Below, piece after piece: positions 11,601-24,625 of a stretch of 64,000 nt of DNA. The position numbers were made by a program, and so were the translations under genes. Location: positions 4,227,601 through 4,291,600 of the forward strand of contig CM073322.1 in assembly GCA_037043015.1 (NCBI GenBank), given 5' to 3'. Positions within the stretch are counted from its first letter, which is position 1, and each line of letters opens with the position of its first letter. The DNA is from Bryum argenteum. Lineage: Eukaryota > Streptophyta > Bryopsida > Bryales > Bryaceae. A model generated the notes under the pieces. The model saw nothing but the letters and a program-made list of their open reading frames with translations, had not been told where the DNA came from and did not search any database.

Positions 11601-12280
11601 GGGTTATGAATGTGGTGCCATCATCTGGCCCCAACACTTTGGGGGTTGTCTATGATCGAGGATTTATTGGATCTCTACACAACTGGTAAGCATTTCTCAA
11701 CTTCCCAAGTTTCTTTTACTGTAAATAAGGTGCTGATTACACTACACGAAGTACGGCAGCATGTCAGATCAGGAAATGATTTTGATCCACTTGTTTCGTG
11801 TATACTTCGAATTCAAAATACGGACAGGACTACTATTATCACATCTGTTTCAGAGGACATTGTGTCCATTTCTCGATGCTGAAAGGACTCCCTTTGATTT
11901 TTTCAGGAACTTAGCAGTGTTTGCATTGACAAGGTTTTGAGAGTCGTTTCTACTTTGATATGTGTAGGTGTGAAGCCTTTTCAACATACCCACGCACGTA
12001 CGATATGCTGCATGCGTGGACCGTATTTTCAGACATTGAAAAGGAGCACTGCAGTATTGAAGATTTATTGCTGGAGATGGATCGTTTGTTGCGTCCGATG
12101 GGGATAGTTATCATCCGGGATAAGGCAGCTACAGTTGACCGTGTGAGCAAGTACTTAACAGCTCTCCGCTGGTCGAATTGGTCGAAGGTTGTCGACGCTG
12201 ATTCCGACGAGTTATCAGACGAGGATGAAAAGATCTTGTTTGCAAGGAAGGAGTTGTGGCAACCAGAAGACGCATTGTAA
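8637..12280 (+). CDS. Golgi PMT-type methyltransferase (PMT8/PMT9-like)
   Basis: Seven exons: 8637-9050, 9331-9495, 9654-9836, 10343-10931, 11151-11251, 11453-11685, 11968-12280. All have GT-AG borders and matching phases, giving 665 aa. It is a type II membrane protein: basic N-terminus, hydrophobic anchor at residues 24-42, an acidic stem, then a two-lobed DUF248/PMT methyltransferase domain. The family start CDAQFTEIIPCLD is in exon 2 and PIRWPRSRDEVW with FPGGGTHF in exon 3. The SAM-binding motif DVGCGVASFGAYLL is at 274-287 and EVDRLLRPGGYF follows. NIMDMKANFGGFAAAL is in exon 6 and WCEAFSTYPRTYDMLHAW spans exons 6 and 7. WKEMSALVASMCWT, QTVIWQKP and MEACIT resemble Arabidopsis PMT8/9. 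Related Golgi proteins (QUA2, QUA3) are linked to pectin homogalacturonan methylation; the substrate here is inferred. The first ATG in frame was chosen; an upstream GTG at 8634 was ignored. The sequence GATCCACC at about 9565 lies in intron 2 by this model. Confidence 0.9.
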
Positions 12281-14045
12281 CATGCAGGGGTCTACGGAGG
12301 GAAAGTATTGCAAGACAGTAGGGGAAGTTTTGAAATGCCTCACTCGGATTAAGATTTTCGGGGATTCAACATTCCAGGCAGTTTTGAGTACCTTCTGTGT
12401 TGCTTTGAGATGCTAGATGGTTTAGACCTTCAGTGTTGAAGGTATGGATAGTTGTCATGCTTCAACACTCTAAGCCGAAGATTAGAATATCGTAGGCCGG
12501 GTTAGTAGAGATGCTTGCTTCGTCTGGCACAGCATGCATACTAACAAAGGATTGACTAGGGATCATTCGGTAGGCCTTCTATATTTTACAGCCTCATTCT
12601 TTTTAGGTTTAGACATTGTAGGAAGTTGGTAGAACAACTGCGAGTTTTCATTGTTAGCCATGGCATCCTGCCGACAAAAATGTGAGACAGATCGGAGATG
12701 CTGTAACACTCTGTAAGCTGCATACGTGAATTCAAGTTGACGGTCTGTAATACTGGCCGATCACATTTGTGCTCGTTTTGCCCAACGAAGAGACACATGT
12801 TCCGCATACGTACTTTGAAGTTGTTAGCATGAGAACTGGCTGCACAGAAATGTGTACAGGATACGTACTAATTTTTAATCATTACTTCTTTGAATTTTGA
12901 TGTATGGATGTGTACAAACAGTGTTCATTATCTAGCATTGTAAAAGGGAAATAGATCCTTGTCAGAAGTGAAACCCTGTAAGTCAGTATAGACTTGGAAA
13001 GGAGATCTTCTATAACTGTCAATCTTCTACAGCGGCTAATTGTGTACGTTAAATCCATCGAAGTATTAAAAATTTGTCAACAATGGAGATGATACCGGTC
13101 GGCTTGGCAGCTTCCTCAAGGACGTCCAGTATTTTGTCCTATTGTTAAAATATGTGCACGGACAAACTGAAATAGGGTATGTTCAATATCTTCCATTGTG
13201 AGCTGTCTCTTCCTGTATCAAAGCAAGATAGAAGACTGATACAACTGTTGTTGGTTTGCTTGAGTATGAATACTTTCTATAGACATGTGCATTGGAAATC
13301 CGTATTCATTTTGCTAAAGTAATGGCGACCCTGACCAGAGTCGATGATGCTACATAAAACTGTACAGATTATTGTTAAGGTTGATGAACGATTGCACATG
13401 TAATTGAATAACAATGTACTATACGCTTGAGAAATACGTCAACAAGCAGAGTAATGTCTTGCTCGGGGAAGGATACAAGTAAATGTCCGATTCTCCTTTG
13501 GTTCGGGACAAAGATCATTTCATGCGTAAGGTGATAGATACAAGAACTTCATCGTCGTTAAGGAAGTACAGCCATCTCCATATCTGGATCCCATCGGACA
13601 TGTCGACGAGGTGATACATGACTGCACGGCTGTTTTAGAATACTAACAATGATTTTGTGAGAGCGTTCCTCTCAAACTTTCCCTGAGAAGTATCATACTG
13701 AGGAATCTGTGATTAGCACTAGATTTGTTGTCCAAACGACGACTTCCTTAAAGGGACAAATGTGGGAACGCCTCTTGAAAGAAGCGATTCTGGCACCTCG
13801 ATACCAAAAGTGTAATATGGTCCGTTCATTGTACAAGTCTTCCTTCAGTCTACTGTGAAGGAGATTCAAGGCCGTCAACTCATATCGATAGCGATCATGC
13901 TATCGATTAACTTATCATGTTTTGGGCTTCCATCATAGTTACTTTCATGATTGGAGAGACAGAAATGAGGACTGTCTGTGAATTTAAGGAACCTTGTGAT
14001 GAGAACCATACGATTGCTCGAATGGTAAGTAAACAGAGCCATTTC
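12281..14045. other. Convergent intergenic region between PMT and the FMC1-like gene
   Basis: Should hold both 3' UTRs. No coding sequence, repeat family or RNA gene was recognised. Confidence 0.45.
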
Positions 14046-14762
14046 TCATTTTGACTGGTCCTCTTCGAACAACTTCGGCATAGAAAGTCCCACTCTGTTT
14101 GCAGTGTCTTGCAAACGAGCTGACTGCTCTACCTCCCTATCGATACCAATGTTGTATGAGATCAGCAGATCCTGCAAAAACGAAATGACTATCCAATTAG
14201 ATCAAAGCAGCAAAACCCTAACCCTAATGTTGAAATCCAATCAACTATTCCTCGTCAAGGCTAAGAGCCACAGCCAATCCAGAACCGATTAACAATCCCA
14301 GAGAGCGAACGAGGAGATCAATATAGCACTGCGTTCTACACCCCTTGTGAGGAAGATGCTCAATAGGGGCTCTAGCAAGTGCGTCGTTTTAGCTAATATC
14401 GTGGCGTCATTTAACTCAGCATCTCACGTAAAAGAGAAGAGAGGTGATAAAACGCCACATTCACTCTGCGAGTTCGTTCAGCCGCCAGTCCCATCTGTAA
14501 ACGGGACCTGCGGATAGTTATGAACTCAGAAGGGAAGTGGGATCGAAACAGGCAAGATGCGCACCTTGTGAGCGTGTACACTCTTGACGAGATAGGAGTA
14601 GTCCTTGGCTAATGCGAGATTCTTCTGCAAGGCATCGACATCCTTGGCAGCGAGACTGTCGCGAAATTTCTGACCAATGAAGTCACTGAACTGGTCGCCC
14701 TTGATGTGCTTGCGGACAGTCCTCAGCAAGTCTCTATAGACGGGCTGTGCCTGAGCAGCCAT
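14046..14762 (-). CDS. LYR-motif mitochondrial assembly factor, FMC1-like
   Basis: Two exons on the minus strand: 14762-14565 (66 codons from ATG) and 14171-14046 (41 codons plus TGA), joined in phase 0 over a 393-bp GT-AG intron. The product is 107 aa. Exon 1 has the LYR-like VYRDLLRTVRKH near residue 8. Exon 2 reads DLLISYNIGIDREVEQSARL and ends near VGLSMPKLF. Length, LYR-like start and the closing VGL.(L/M)P match FMC1 (human FMC1 is about 113 aa and ends near VGLKLP). FMC1 works in mitochondria with the ATP12 chaperone in assembly of F1-ATP synthase; that role is inferred from the family. Another small LYR protein is the alternative. An exact telo-box (AAACCCTAA) lies 91 bp upstream, and AACCCTAACCCTAA lies in the intron. 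Confidence 0.75.
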
Positions 14763-14852
14763 GGCTTCCGAGATACTCTACAAAAGCACGAGGGATACAA
14801 AGAGCAGCAGGAAGTTGTAGGGCTTTATGGAGATTTTGAAGCAAAAGTCTCG

Positions 14853-14861
14853 AAACCCTAA
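14853..14861. promoter_or_regulatory. Telo-box upstream of the FMC1-like gene
   Basis: AAACCCTAA, 91 bp upstream of the start codon. Telo-boxes are known promoter elements of plant translation and growth genes. This is one of three in this window upstream of housekeeping genes. Confidence 0.5.
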
Positions 14862-14999
14862 TTGAAAGAGTGACACGGGTAGGGTTTCGTAATTTTTTCG
14901 ACCGGGAGTCCGGAGTGCCCGGCTGGAGGGCGGGCAGGTGTCAGGACGAGAATAATTGTTTGCAAAGGCTTCAGGGTCCCTTTACAATGGAGCAAGAGT

Positions 15000-15077
15000 C
15001 ATGACCATGAGCCATGTCCATGAGTCATATCCATGAACCATGTCCATGAGCCATGATCAAGAGCCGTGACCATGATA
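15000..15077 (+). repeat. 13-bp minisatellite, six units
   Basis: Six tandem 13-mers resembling CATGACCATGAGC fill 78 bp exactly (variants CATGTCCATGAGT, CATATCCATGAAC, CATGTCCATGAGC, CATGATCAAGAGC, CGTGACCATGATA). They lie about 240 bp upstream of the FMC1-like start codon. Confidence 0.8.
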
Positions 15078-15445
15078 AATCAAGTATGAAAGTTTGAGTG
15101 GCTTGGTCACTCTTGTGGTGTAAAGTGAATTTGGACCAGGACAAGATCAAGCTCAATATTCTAATATAATTCCTCATTATTCTCTCTCTTACCCTCTTCT
15201 TGTTCCCCATTTCTTTTTTAATTTTTGAACTCTAGCCAATCAATGAGCCTCATCATCTCTATGATTGTACTTGAGTTGAGGTATTTGCTTCAAATTATCT
15301 ATAATCAAGGAGACCATGTAAAAATTATCCACTATGCAAAATTTAGCATACTTTGGGGACCTTGAAGTTAGTGATCATTTTTTTATTTTTCAAGGTAGTG
15401 TAAAGCCAAATGGACCAAGAGCACTTTACTCTCCAATCATAAAAT

Positions 15446-15815
15446 TTAACCCTTAAACGCCCTTGGGGTCTAAAACGGGCAGCCCAAAATTGGATCACAG
15501 CATCTTTTGGACTTGGGCATCATGAATAGTGCACTTTTTGAACTTGGGCATCATGAATGGACCAATCAATGATGAGCTTGCAACCTCCTACAAGGTTATG
15601 TACCACCCCAACCTACCTACCACAATCCTTTCAAAGCACAAAATCCTTCATACAAATTGTGATTTGAATTGTAAAAATTCACTTTTTGAATGCATCATAA
15701 GATGGTGACCAGTTTGACATCAAAATATAAGTGAAAAGTTGGGTACAATGAGAGCTACAGGGAAGATTTTGTTGGAATCAAGCCCCTCGGGCTTGCTTGG
15801 GCGTTTAAGGGTTAA
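15446..15815 (+). mobile_element. 370-bp TTAA-ended MITE, family A copy 1
   Basis: Ends TTAACCCTTAAACGCCC and GGGCGTTTAAGGGTTAA are perfect inverted repeats with TTAA outermost. The interior (for example CAGCATCTTTTGGACTTGGG and ATTGATTGGTCC-type blocks) matches copies at 48328-48696 and, inverted, 49382-49752. A short direct repeat of GAACTTGGGCATCATGAAT lies inside. No coding capacity. TTAA|CCCT ends recall piggyBac. Confidence 0.8.
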
Positions 15816-16640
15816 AAGGCCATGGTCAATCTTCATGGTCCATAGTGTAAAGCGACCCTCATATGCACTTCCAAGATAAAACATTTGTTATTGAAAATTT
15901 TAAAATCACTTTGAAGTTGAGAATTTGTACAAGACAATGTTTTTGAGCTTCACAAAAGGCTATACTTGAACTTTGAATGAATTATCCTTTTGATTTGTAT
16001 GAGTGAATATTATCCACGTGATAGAAATTTTAAATTTGAACATGTACTTAATCTTTCCCTAATATCATTACTTTCTTTAAGTGAGGTATACCAAAGGAAA
16101 TCAACAATAAAAGCGGGAGACTAAATTTAAGGCCTAGAAATCATAAAACTCCCTTGATCATTTTATGCTAACTTATGAATCACATGGGGGCCCTTGTCCC
16201 AAATATTCACAAGAGCAATTTCAGAATTATATTGCACCTCTTCATAATCTCTATGAGATAAATAAATAAATTTTCGGAATGCATTTCAATGAAAATATTT
16301 TGAAAGGTAATTCTTTCAAATAGTAAGTTAATCAAGAGATGACATTTACCAAAATTGTAATATTCCTATACAATTCTATGGTTGTTCAATAGGTTCATAT
16401 GGTGAACCATCAGTATGTTTTAAGACCTTTGATTTTCCAATATCAATCAAATCGTGAAAACAATAGATATAAATACAATTGTTACCGTAATTCTCCAATT
16501 GTTACGTTCCATTGCATTCACACTCACTATCAGTCGATCAAAAAGCAAAAGTTTCATGAATATATCTTTCTTTTGGCTACTGAACAGAATCTGAGGGAAA
16601 CCTACCTTGTGAAAGGCAAAAGTTTCTAAGCCCTTCCTCT
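15816..16640. other. AT-rich spacer
   Basis: No gene recognised. The reading frame at 16399-16629 has no family features. Confidence 0.4.
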
Positions 16641-16666
16641 CTCGATTTGCTTTTGAAAGCCGGGGT

Positions 16667-16675
16667 TTAGGGTTT
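16667..16675. promoter_or_regulatory. Telo-box upstream of UTP18
   Basis: TTAGGGTTT (inverse of AAACCCTAA), 285 bp upstream of the chosen start and embedded in GGTTTAGGGTTTTAGGG. Typical of ribosome-biogenesis gene promoters in plants. Confidence 0.55.
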
Positions 16676-16959
16676 TAGGGCAATCCCCGGCAGAGCTCAA
16701 CACACAAGCAACCTTCTCGGCAGGCTCCCGAGTGATGCTGCTTGCCGTCGTCACTGTAGACGTTAATCTTTCTCGTAGTGCTCTTCTGATTCATAGCTGG
16801 TGCTAAGATTTTAGCAGCTGTATTGCTGTTAAGGTTCATCCTCTGTGCCTCCCGCTGATTGTTGCGTCCGCTCCACAATCTATTGTACCATTGGATCGAG
16901 AAGGGTTCAGTGTTCAGGGTTTATGCCCTTCTCCCCCGCATTCTCCCCAACCTTTCGGA

Positions 16960-18618
16960 ATGGACATTGTGGCGGTGCCCGCTGAGCAGGCAGAGGAGCA
17001 GCCGCTGAAAAAACCAGTGTGGGAAGATGAGCACGATGCCACAGCTGTGGTGGACGTTACCCGTGTCAGCCGCTTGAAGAAGCTGCGCACCACCGCTGAT
17101 GAGAAGGTCATTCCCGCGGTCGAGTATGCGGCTCGTTTGCGCGCTCAACATGCCAAGCTCAATCCGGGAACATCCTGGGCTGAGCTCCCTTGGCAGAAGA
17201 AGGCCAAGAACAAGCGCAGACGTGAGTCCGGAGACGACTTCGGTCTAGGGTTAGGAACAGAAGAACCTGAGGATGATGAGTACGATGAAGAAGGTAGTAA
17301 TCGGAAACTCTTGCTTGAGCAATCTGAACTAGTGGTGAAGAACAAGGGCCGACTTCCACAAGGAACGCTGGAAGTGACGCGCGTGAAGGACGCCAACATT
17401 GTCGAGCCCTCAGAAGCCGTGGTGCGATCAGTTGAATTTCATAAAAACGGCCAGTTGCTAATGACTGCTGGATTCGATAAGAAACTGAGATTTTTCCAGG
17501 TCTGTTTTTCACCCTGTAGCAAATTCTGCAACTGACGTGATTCCTATGATTGCAGTTCAAGTATTTGGTCATTACTTTTCGTGAATAAACTGAATGACTA
17601 TTGCACGATGGAAATCATACGCTAAATTTAGGTTTGGCGCTTCAGTTTGTCAACTGCTGCTCTAATTCATGGTCAATTGACGTGATGATTTACCGCCTGT
17701 GTGCAGATTGACGGGAAGAGGAATCCCAAGGTGCAAGGCATCTATCTAGAAGATTTTCCAATTGCTAAAGCGGCGTTTGTACCCGACGGGTCGGGAGTAG
17801 TAGCAGGTGCAAGGCGGAAGCACTTTTTTGTATATGACATACAAGCTGGCAAGGTGGACAGGATAAACCCCTTGATTGGTCGTGATGAAAAGAGCTTAGA
17901 GATTTTTGAGATTTCTCCCGATGGCAAGCTTGTGGCCTTTGCTGGTAGTCAAGGCTACATCATTTTAGCCTCTCTCAAGTCAAAGCAATGCGTCGGCACC
18001 TTGAAGATGAACGGTAAGCTCAAATTCTAAACGCTCTATCGTACGTTTGCAATCTGGTCATCCTACCATGGCACTCAAAAAAACACATCTTCTTGCACAG
18101 GTGATGTGAAGAACCTGTCTTTCGCAGCAGACGGGAAGGAACTGCTCAGCATCGGAAGTGACGGTGAGGTATACACGTGGGATTTAAGGTCACGAAGGTG
18201 CATTCACAGGGGCCCTGATGAAGGATGTGTGATCAACACTGCCATCGAAGTCTCCCCGGATAGTACGGTTTTCGCGACGGGATCAAACTTAGGCGTGGTC
18301 AACTTGTACGATAGGAAGAAGTTTATGGGCGGCGTGAGGACTCCAACGAGGGCGTTCATGAATCTAACAACCTCCATCGATGCCTTGAAGTTCAACTTCG
18401 ACTCTCAGATCCTGGCCATGAGTTCTGCAGCCAAAAAAGATGCCGTGCGCCTCATTCATGTTCCCTCCAACACCGTGTTCTCCAACTGGCCCACTTCCAA
18501 GACTCCGCTTCAGTATGTTCAATCCATGGCTTTCAGTCCCGGAGGTGGCTATTTTGCAGCTGGAAATGGTGCCGGTAAAGTACTCCTCTACAGACTTCAT
18601 CATTATGATCATGCTTAA
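16960..18618 (+). CDS. UTP18: U3 snoRNP / SSU processome WD40 protein UTP18
   Basis: Three exons: 16960-17499, 17707-18013, 18101-18618. GT-AG borders and consistent phases give 454 aa. The N-terminal third is charged: KKLRTTADEKVIPAVEYAARLR, LNPGTSWAELPW, then the basic-acidic stretch KKAKNKRRRESGDD and EEPEDDEYDEEG. From about residue 155 a WD40 propeller follows. Recognisable blades include VEFHKNGQLLMTAGFDKKLR, FEISPDGKLVAFAG, LSFAADGKELLSIGSDGEVY with TWDLRSRRCIH, and AFSPGGGYFAAGNGAGKVLL at the end. UTP18 is part of the UTP-B/U3 processome and is needed for 18S pre-rRNA processing in the nucleolus. The protein is shorter than seed-plant forms (about 540 aa), mostly at the N-terminus. 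I chose the first in-frame ATG; an overlapping upstream ORF starts at 16923. A telo-box lies upstream. Confidence 0.9.
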
Positions 18619-21600
18619 TCGTCAGGAACATTTCACACATTCGCAAGTATCAAAGTAGTTTAAACGATCTTCAGGTACTTGAAATTAGGAGCAAGTTTTG
18701 CATAGGGATTTAGAGATAGACAGACGTCTGGCAAAGGAAACTGTACATTATTCATGTTGAGTTCAGTTACATGTAGTCAATCTTTTCAAACTCAAGCCTT
18801 TCTCTGTGTCTGGCCATGATCATATTGGTAGCCCTGTCTTGTCACGAAGATGGACATGAGATTTTTTCTGATAACAATATTAATCGTTGATACTAATGTC
18901 TGTGTACTTGCTAGTATGACTTGTATCAAATTCTGTCGTCATGCCTTGCCTTCTGTTTTCTGAAACTTACTCATGGGAGCCATTTCTTGTATAGGAGACA
19001 TGGCTTTATGTCTATTATTGAAAGATGGGATGAATTATTGATTGAAGGGACTGCACTATCGCTTCCTAGAATAGGTTAATAATATAATGTACTTGTATTA
19101 TTCTGGTTGTACTAAGACTCGGACCTGCAGCATTTAGTTGATGATCTAACGTAAGGTTGGTGTAGCTGTAAAAACAATACCATGTACTGTACGGTGTGCA
19201 CACACTTTAACTGGCTTATCTGAGGACAAGAGGTGGAGCGCCTGAACAATCCATGCAAGTTACCCCTAAATGAGTAGCTCTGGCTCTTCATAGAATCATG
19301 CCGAATCAGTTTATTTTAATTTGCAGGTAGGCTGATGTACAATATATGAAGTCTAGGATGGGTTATGTATAGGGTAATCCACACGACAAAGGGAAAATGG
19401 AAATAAGTCCTTTGACCATTCGGGTAGAGCCCGATGAGGAGGGAGATTTATTTCTGGGTTGCCAAAGAGGTGGGAGTTGTCTGGCGTAAACACGAGTGAA
19501 GGTAAGGGAGTTTGGTATGTTTCTGAGATTTTCTTTTCATTTTTTTAAATTTTTGTTTTTTTTCTCAGTTGTCCATATTGACATTTTTCCACAGATGAAT
19601 ATGTTGGAAAGATTATTATAACATGTAGGCATTTAAAGTTGAGAAGTTAGGGATTACCGACAAGGTTGCTCTTTTCTTGTAAATAATGTGCCAATATAAA
19701 TTCATCTGTCAACGCCATCTGTATTCCCTGACCAATTCAAAACTAAATTCACTTATTATATATTTTTTCATACTGTATCAGATTCATGTGCTCTCTGAAT
19801 ATATCATGCACAAATTATTCAATAGTTCTTCAAGTATTAGTGAATGAAGAGTTGAAGTTAGTTTCTTGCATTTGCTCAACAACCTGTTTTCTTTCAATAG
19901 CACAACGGTGTGCTCAATGCATTTAGGCCCTAAATATATTTATCTTGAAGTCAATTGTTCGTTGGGAAAACCCAGAAACTTGGGCCCGTGCACATCCTTT
20001 ATAGATATTATCAACTTCCAATACAATTATCAAATCGACTTTGTTGATAGAAGTTAGAGAAGGTAAGATAGTTCAAGATTAGCAAGAGCTATTTGCAACG
20101 ATCAAGCATTGTAGAGGGAGTTTATGAATCAATGGATCTTGTTCTTCGTTAAAGTATTCTTGGCTTGAATGCGCTCCAATTATCTTGCCTAGTGAGTATT
20201 TGTATACCATCTTGAAACACCACCTACACTCCTTTGGATCACCTTAAGAGGTTTGGTTTTTGGATTGGAAGAAACGCTAAATGTTTGTCTAACAAAGAAT
20301 GGACTTCCCACCTCTAAGAGCTTAGGATTTGGGAAGCCATGGTTGATGCCATCAAAAAGGCTTGGGTTCGCACTTCCATGTTGATCACCAAGCACCCCGT
20401 TACAAGGACAAGTTTTTCAAAAGATTTTATAAGCTCTTGTGTCTGCAATTGGTCTATGTGGAAATATTTGAGTTAACTTTGTGTTGGAAAAGGGGGCAAC
20501 AACCTCTTGGAGAGTTTCTATGACCATTTTGTGTAAGGGACAAAATCAGGTTGAGGTGGTGCAGCGACAAGGCATGTCTTGGGGGCCAAGTTGGCACAGT
20601 TTGGAAGGACGCATATGAGTTGAGCTGGCAACGGGTAGGAGCGATGAGGAGCAACGACACCAAGCGCCGTAGGAGGCACGGGAGCGCATGAGCTCAAGGG
20701 AGGCAGTTTTGAGGGCGGCTTGAGGGACCATCGCCGAAGGCGTGCTAGCCTCAACAGTTGGCCAATTGCAGAGTTTCCTAGAGCTCGCTACATCTCCGCT
20801 TATATCCTAGAATATGGATGCAATAGGTCTTCTAGTGGTTTGATGTCGATTAGTCATTGTAGGCTAGTTTAAAAATCTAATACCGACTACCCAAAGCTTT
20901 GCATCATATGCAATATAAGAATAATTCCATAAATTTGAGGAACTGGTTGGTCACAAAATACTGTACCAAGATAATATGGTACTGTACCTGCACGACCAAT
21001 CCATCGGTTCAGTGTGGAATAAATATGGTAGTTGAATTGAGCTTCTGGCTTGGGCAATTTTATGTATTTACTTATCCAAACCAATCACTGTACTAAATGA
21101 GCCAAAGCAAATCAACTTCGGGAAAAGGAATAGCAGAAAAGGAATAGTTTTTAGCCAAATGAGTTGAAGACAATGTCAAGAGTCCATGGTCGAGAGCGCA
21201 ATGTATGACGGGATGATATGGTCAGGGCACCCTCATTGCCTGCCATGGACGCAGACACAATGGCCTGAGGGAGGAGAATATGGGATGATGCATAAGTGCC
21301 CCCACGGCCTCAGTACACCAGCTTTCCCAGCTGGATATAACATGGGCCTCCAGACCCCAGTCGCCCCTTCATTGACCTTTTCATCCACGCGCGGGCGGGT
21401 GTCCCAAATTCCTCTTTGTCCGGCCCCGGTTATGATGACCACCACGCTCTTAAATTATATCTCACAACATGGTTTCCTCTGCAAACTTGGTTGATAATTG
21501 TGGCTCATTCAAGAAACTCGTCACATGGAGAACTGACCCAACACCCCATCCCTCATTGCAAACGACCACTGCTTGACCTCCGTACAAAAACATCAACATG

Positions 21601-21757
21601 TGATATATGCATTTTCAAAAAGGAAATGAGAGTACAGTGACTTTTGGTACTTCAAAATTTAAGAATCTGATCCCTGGAGTTTAGTAACCGTTTTCTTTAT
21701 CCCATCCATAGCTGGTTGCAGCAAACAATCTAGGGCATTTAGCAATTGGATATGTGC
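18619..21757. other. Gene-free spacer downstream of UTP18
   Basis: 3.1 kb with no recognised gene or repeat family. Locally GC-richer patches at 20540-20770 and 21180-21560 hold short frames without family features. They could be fragments of unrecognised elements or non-coding transcripts. Confidence 0.4.
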
Positions 21758-22758
21758 TTAATTCCTAAACATGCTTGGCTATCTTTAGCCAAAAAACTCA
21801 ATTTTGAAAAAAATGTCATAGATGAAAATGAAGATGAGTTATTTAGATCTTAACTGTTCAAATTTGTAGTAAATCTATTGTAGGTCATGTGGACCAAAAT
21901 TTGATTCATGAAGACTCATAGATTGCGAGATCATAACGTCTTAGTCCTCAAACCAGACTACAAAATTCTATCATTTTCACTTTGAAGTGGAATGCTATCA
22001 ATAGACCACTTTGGTCCAGTTATTATTATTATTCTTGCAAGCGATCTTGGATTTGCAATGAAATTTTCACCGACTAGGAAGGTTTTCACCTTTATCTCAA
22101 TACACCCCTCTACCAAAAAAAGTCCTTGGCTCAAACAATAGCCTTGCAAGAATAATAACTGCAAAAACTTTTACAAATGAAAACTAGTCCAAAACTACAC
22201 TCCTTGTATTCAAATTCTTGCCTTACCTTTAAAACACCTTCAAATAGTTCAAGGTTTATACCACTAAAATTAAACTCTAGTTGGAATTCCTCCCACAAAA
22301 GAGTGTCAAAAGTCATCAGTGGATGAAGGAGGTATAGCTCCTCAAAAATTATCCTTTTTTCACTTTATTCATCGTAGAAACATCATTGCAAGTCCAATAC
22401 CAAATATATTTGGATCAAAAATCCTCCAACTAGAAAGTTTTCAGCCTATTTTTAGATTATGATCATATAAATTATTTTTTCATAAAACTATTTTTTTTGT
22501 CTTGCCATAATTACAATGGTAAATCATGCCCCATATTTTGAAAATCCAAAAATAAGAGTTGCCTTCACAAAAATGCATGCCATTTATTTATAGTTGATTT
22601 ATGGGTTTGAATTTTTACCACAAGAGTAGGCTATATTTAGAACCCAACCCAATTTATTTCATCCCAATTGAACTTTGGGTGAAAAAGTTATGGCTCTTCA
22701 AGAAATTTGCCCTTCATCCAAAATGTCATTTTTTGATATTAGGAGAGTTAAGGGTTAA
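21758..22758 (+). mobile_element. Long TTAA-ended non-autonomous element, copy 2 (about 1 kb)
   Basis: Starts TTAATTCCTAAACATGC and ends GAGAGTTAAGGGTTAA. The interior is co-linear with 6264-7198 and 46435-47250: GTAGGTCATGTGGACCAAAA, AGATTGCGAGATCA, then GGTAAATCATGCCCCAT and AAAAGTTATGGCTCTTCAAG. The left end has drifted more than the right. No transposase frame. Confidence 0.55.
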
Positions 22759-22900
22759 AGTTTGTTTTCACACAGTTCTTTGTAAAGGGGTATACAATAA
22801 TACTTAGCACCTCCACAATTTTGGGAGAAGTCTTTTCTTTGTAGGGAATGTGTAATCAATGAGGCTTGGAAGAGTGTGGTAAATAGTAGTCACACTCACC

Positions 22901-23664
<764 letters not shown>

Positions 23665-23879
23665 ATGGCTTCTCAATAGCCGCTTTAACGAAGACCATTC
23701 TTCGATTTTTAAAAGTTGAGAATCTTTCTAATAGTGTTGCTCCCTTAATAATTGCCTACGGTTGCTCAATTACTTTACCTTTGTTACATGTACTAAAGAC
23801 AAAACTTAGAATAAAAGTAAAATCTCAATTTTTGGCAAATATTTGAAGTTACTGCAAACTATTTGATTTTGGACAGATT

Positions 23880-24082
23880 TTGAAAATTCGGTATATGAGC
23901 ATATACCGGAGTTCGAGCAGTTTTGGGCAGATTTTGAAGCTCAAAATGACATTTAAGAAAGGTAAGGAAAAATTCTACAATGTGCAAAAAGTTTCAACTT
24001 CATACGATCTATATTTAGTAATTGAGAACATGACCATAGTCTAATCGACCCCATTAGGGCTCATTTCGACATTAGGGGTTAA
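23880..24082 (+). repeat. TTAA-ended repeat fragment
   Basis: Ends ATTAGGGGTTAA. Blocks GGTATATGAGCAT and CAAAAAGTTTCAACTTCATA correspond in order to 50880-51030 (GGTATATGCTCAT, CAAAATGTTTCAACTTTGTA). The left boundary was not found. Confidence 0.4.
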
Positions 24083-24357
24083 AACATTGCCACTCTACTG
24101 CAAAAATGCCCGTTCAATGTAAAGTCTACAATCTTGTGCTCGGGAAAGCAATGCCATGGCTCTCTTGGGAACACAATTGTCCCTCCGAGCCTGCTTTGGC
24201 CAACAATCTTAGCATGCACAAAAGCCAACTTCTAGACGTTCCCCTTGCCACCTCTATGCTTCTTACTCGAGGCTTTTTATTTCTGCTTCTTGCGGATATG
24301 GGTGGCCCTCAAAGTTTTCTAGACACTGGGGATAAAAAGTACCAAGAAAACTCAATT

Positions 24358-24625
24358 TTAACCCCTAACTCTCCTTGTTGCAAAACGGTCTAAGTCACAA
24401 AATTTGACCTTCCTTTAGATTAACCTCAAAAAATCTCAATCCAAGCATTATTTAAAAGATTCAACGGTAAGATCTCAAAGTTCACTTGACATTCTTCTCA
24501 CATACCAAATTTGAACCGTTCATTCTTCCTTATTTATGAGATTATAATGGTCAAAGTTGGCTGAGTTTTTCTCCTGCGGAGACCTCCACAACCAGTTTCG
24601 GGTTTTAAGGAGAGTTAGGGGTTAA
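24358..24625 (+). mobile_element. 268-bp TTAA-ended MITE, family B
   Basis: TTAACCCCTAACTCTCCTT and AAGGAGAGTTAGGGGTTAA are perfect 19-bp inverted ends with TTAA outermost. The interior is AT-rich and non-coding. Only one copy was seen in the window, though the right end of 21758-22758 (inverse TTAACCCTTAACTCTCCT) is close to it. Confidence 0.75.

Noticed and set aside
21186-21494. 102-codon frame in a GC-richer patch
   Set aside because: No recognisable domain, splice context or start signal; kept only as part of the spacer description.
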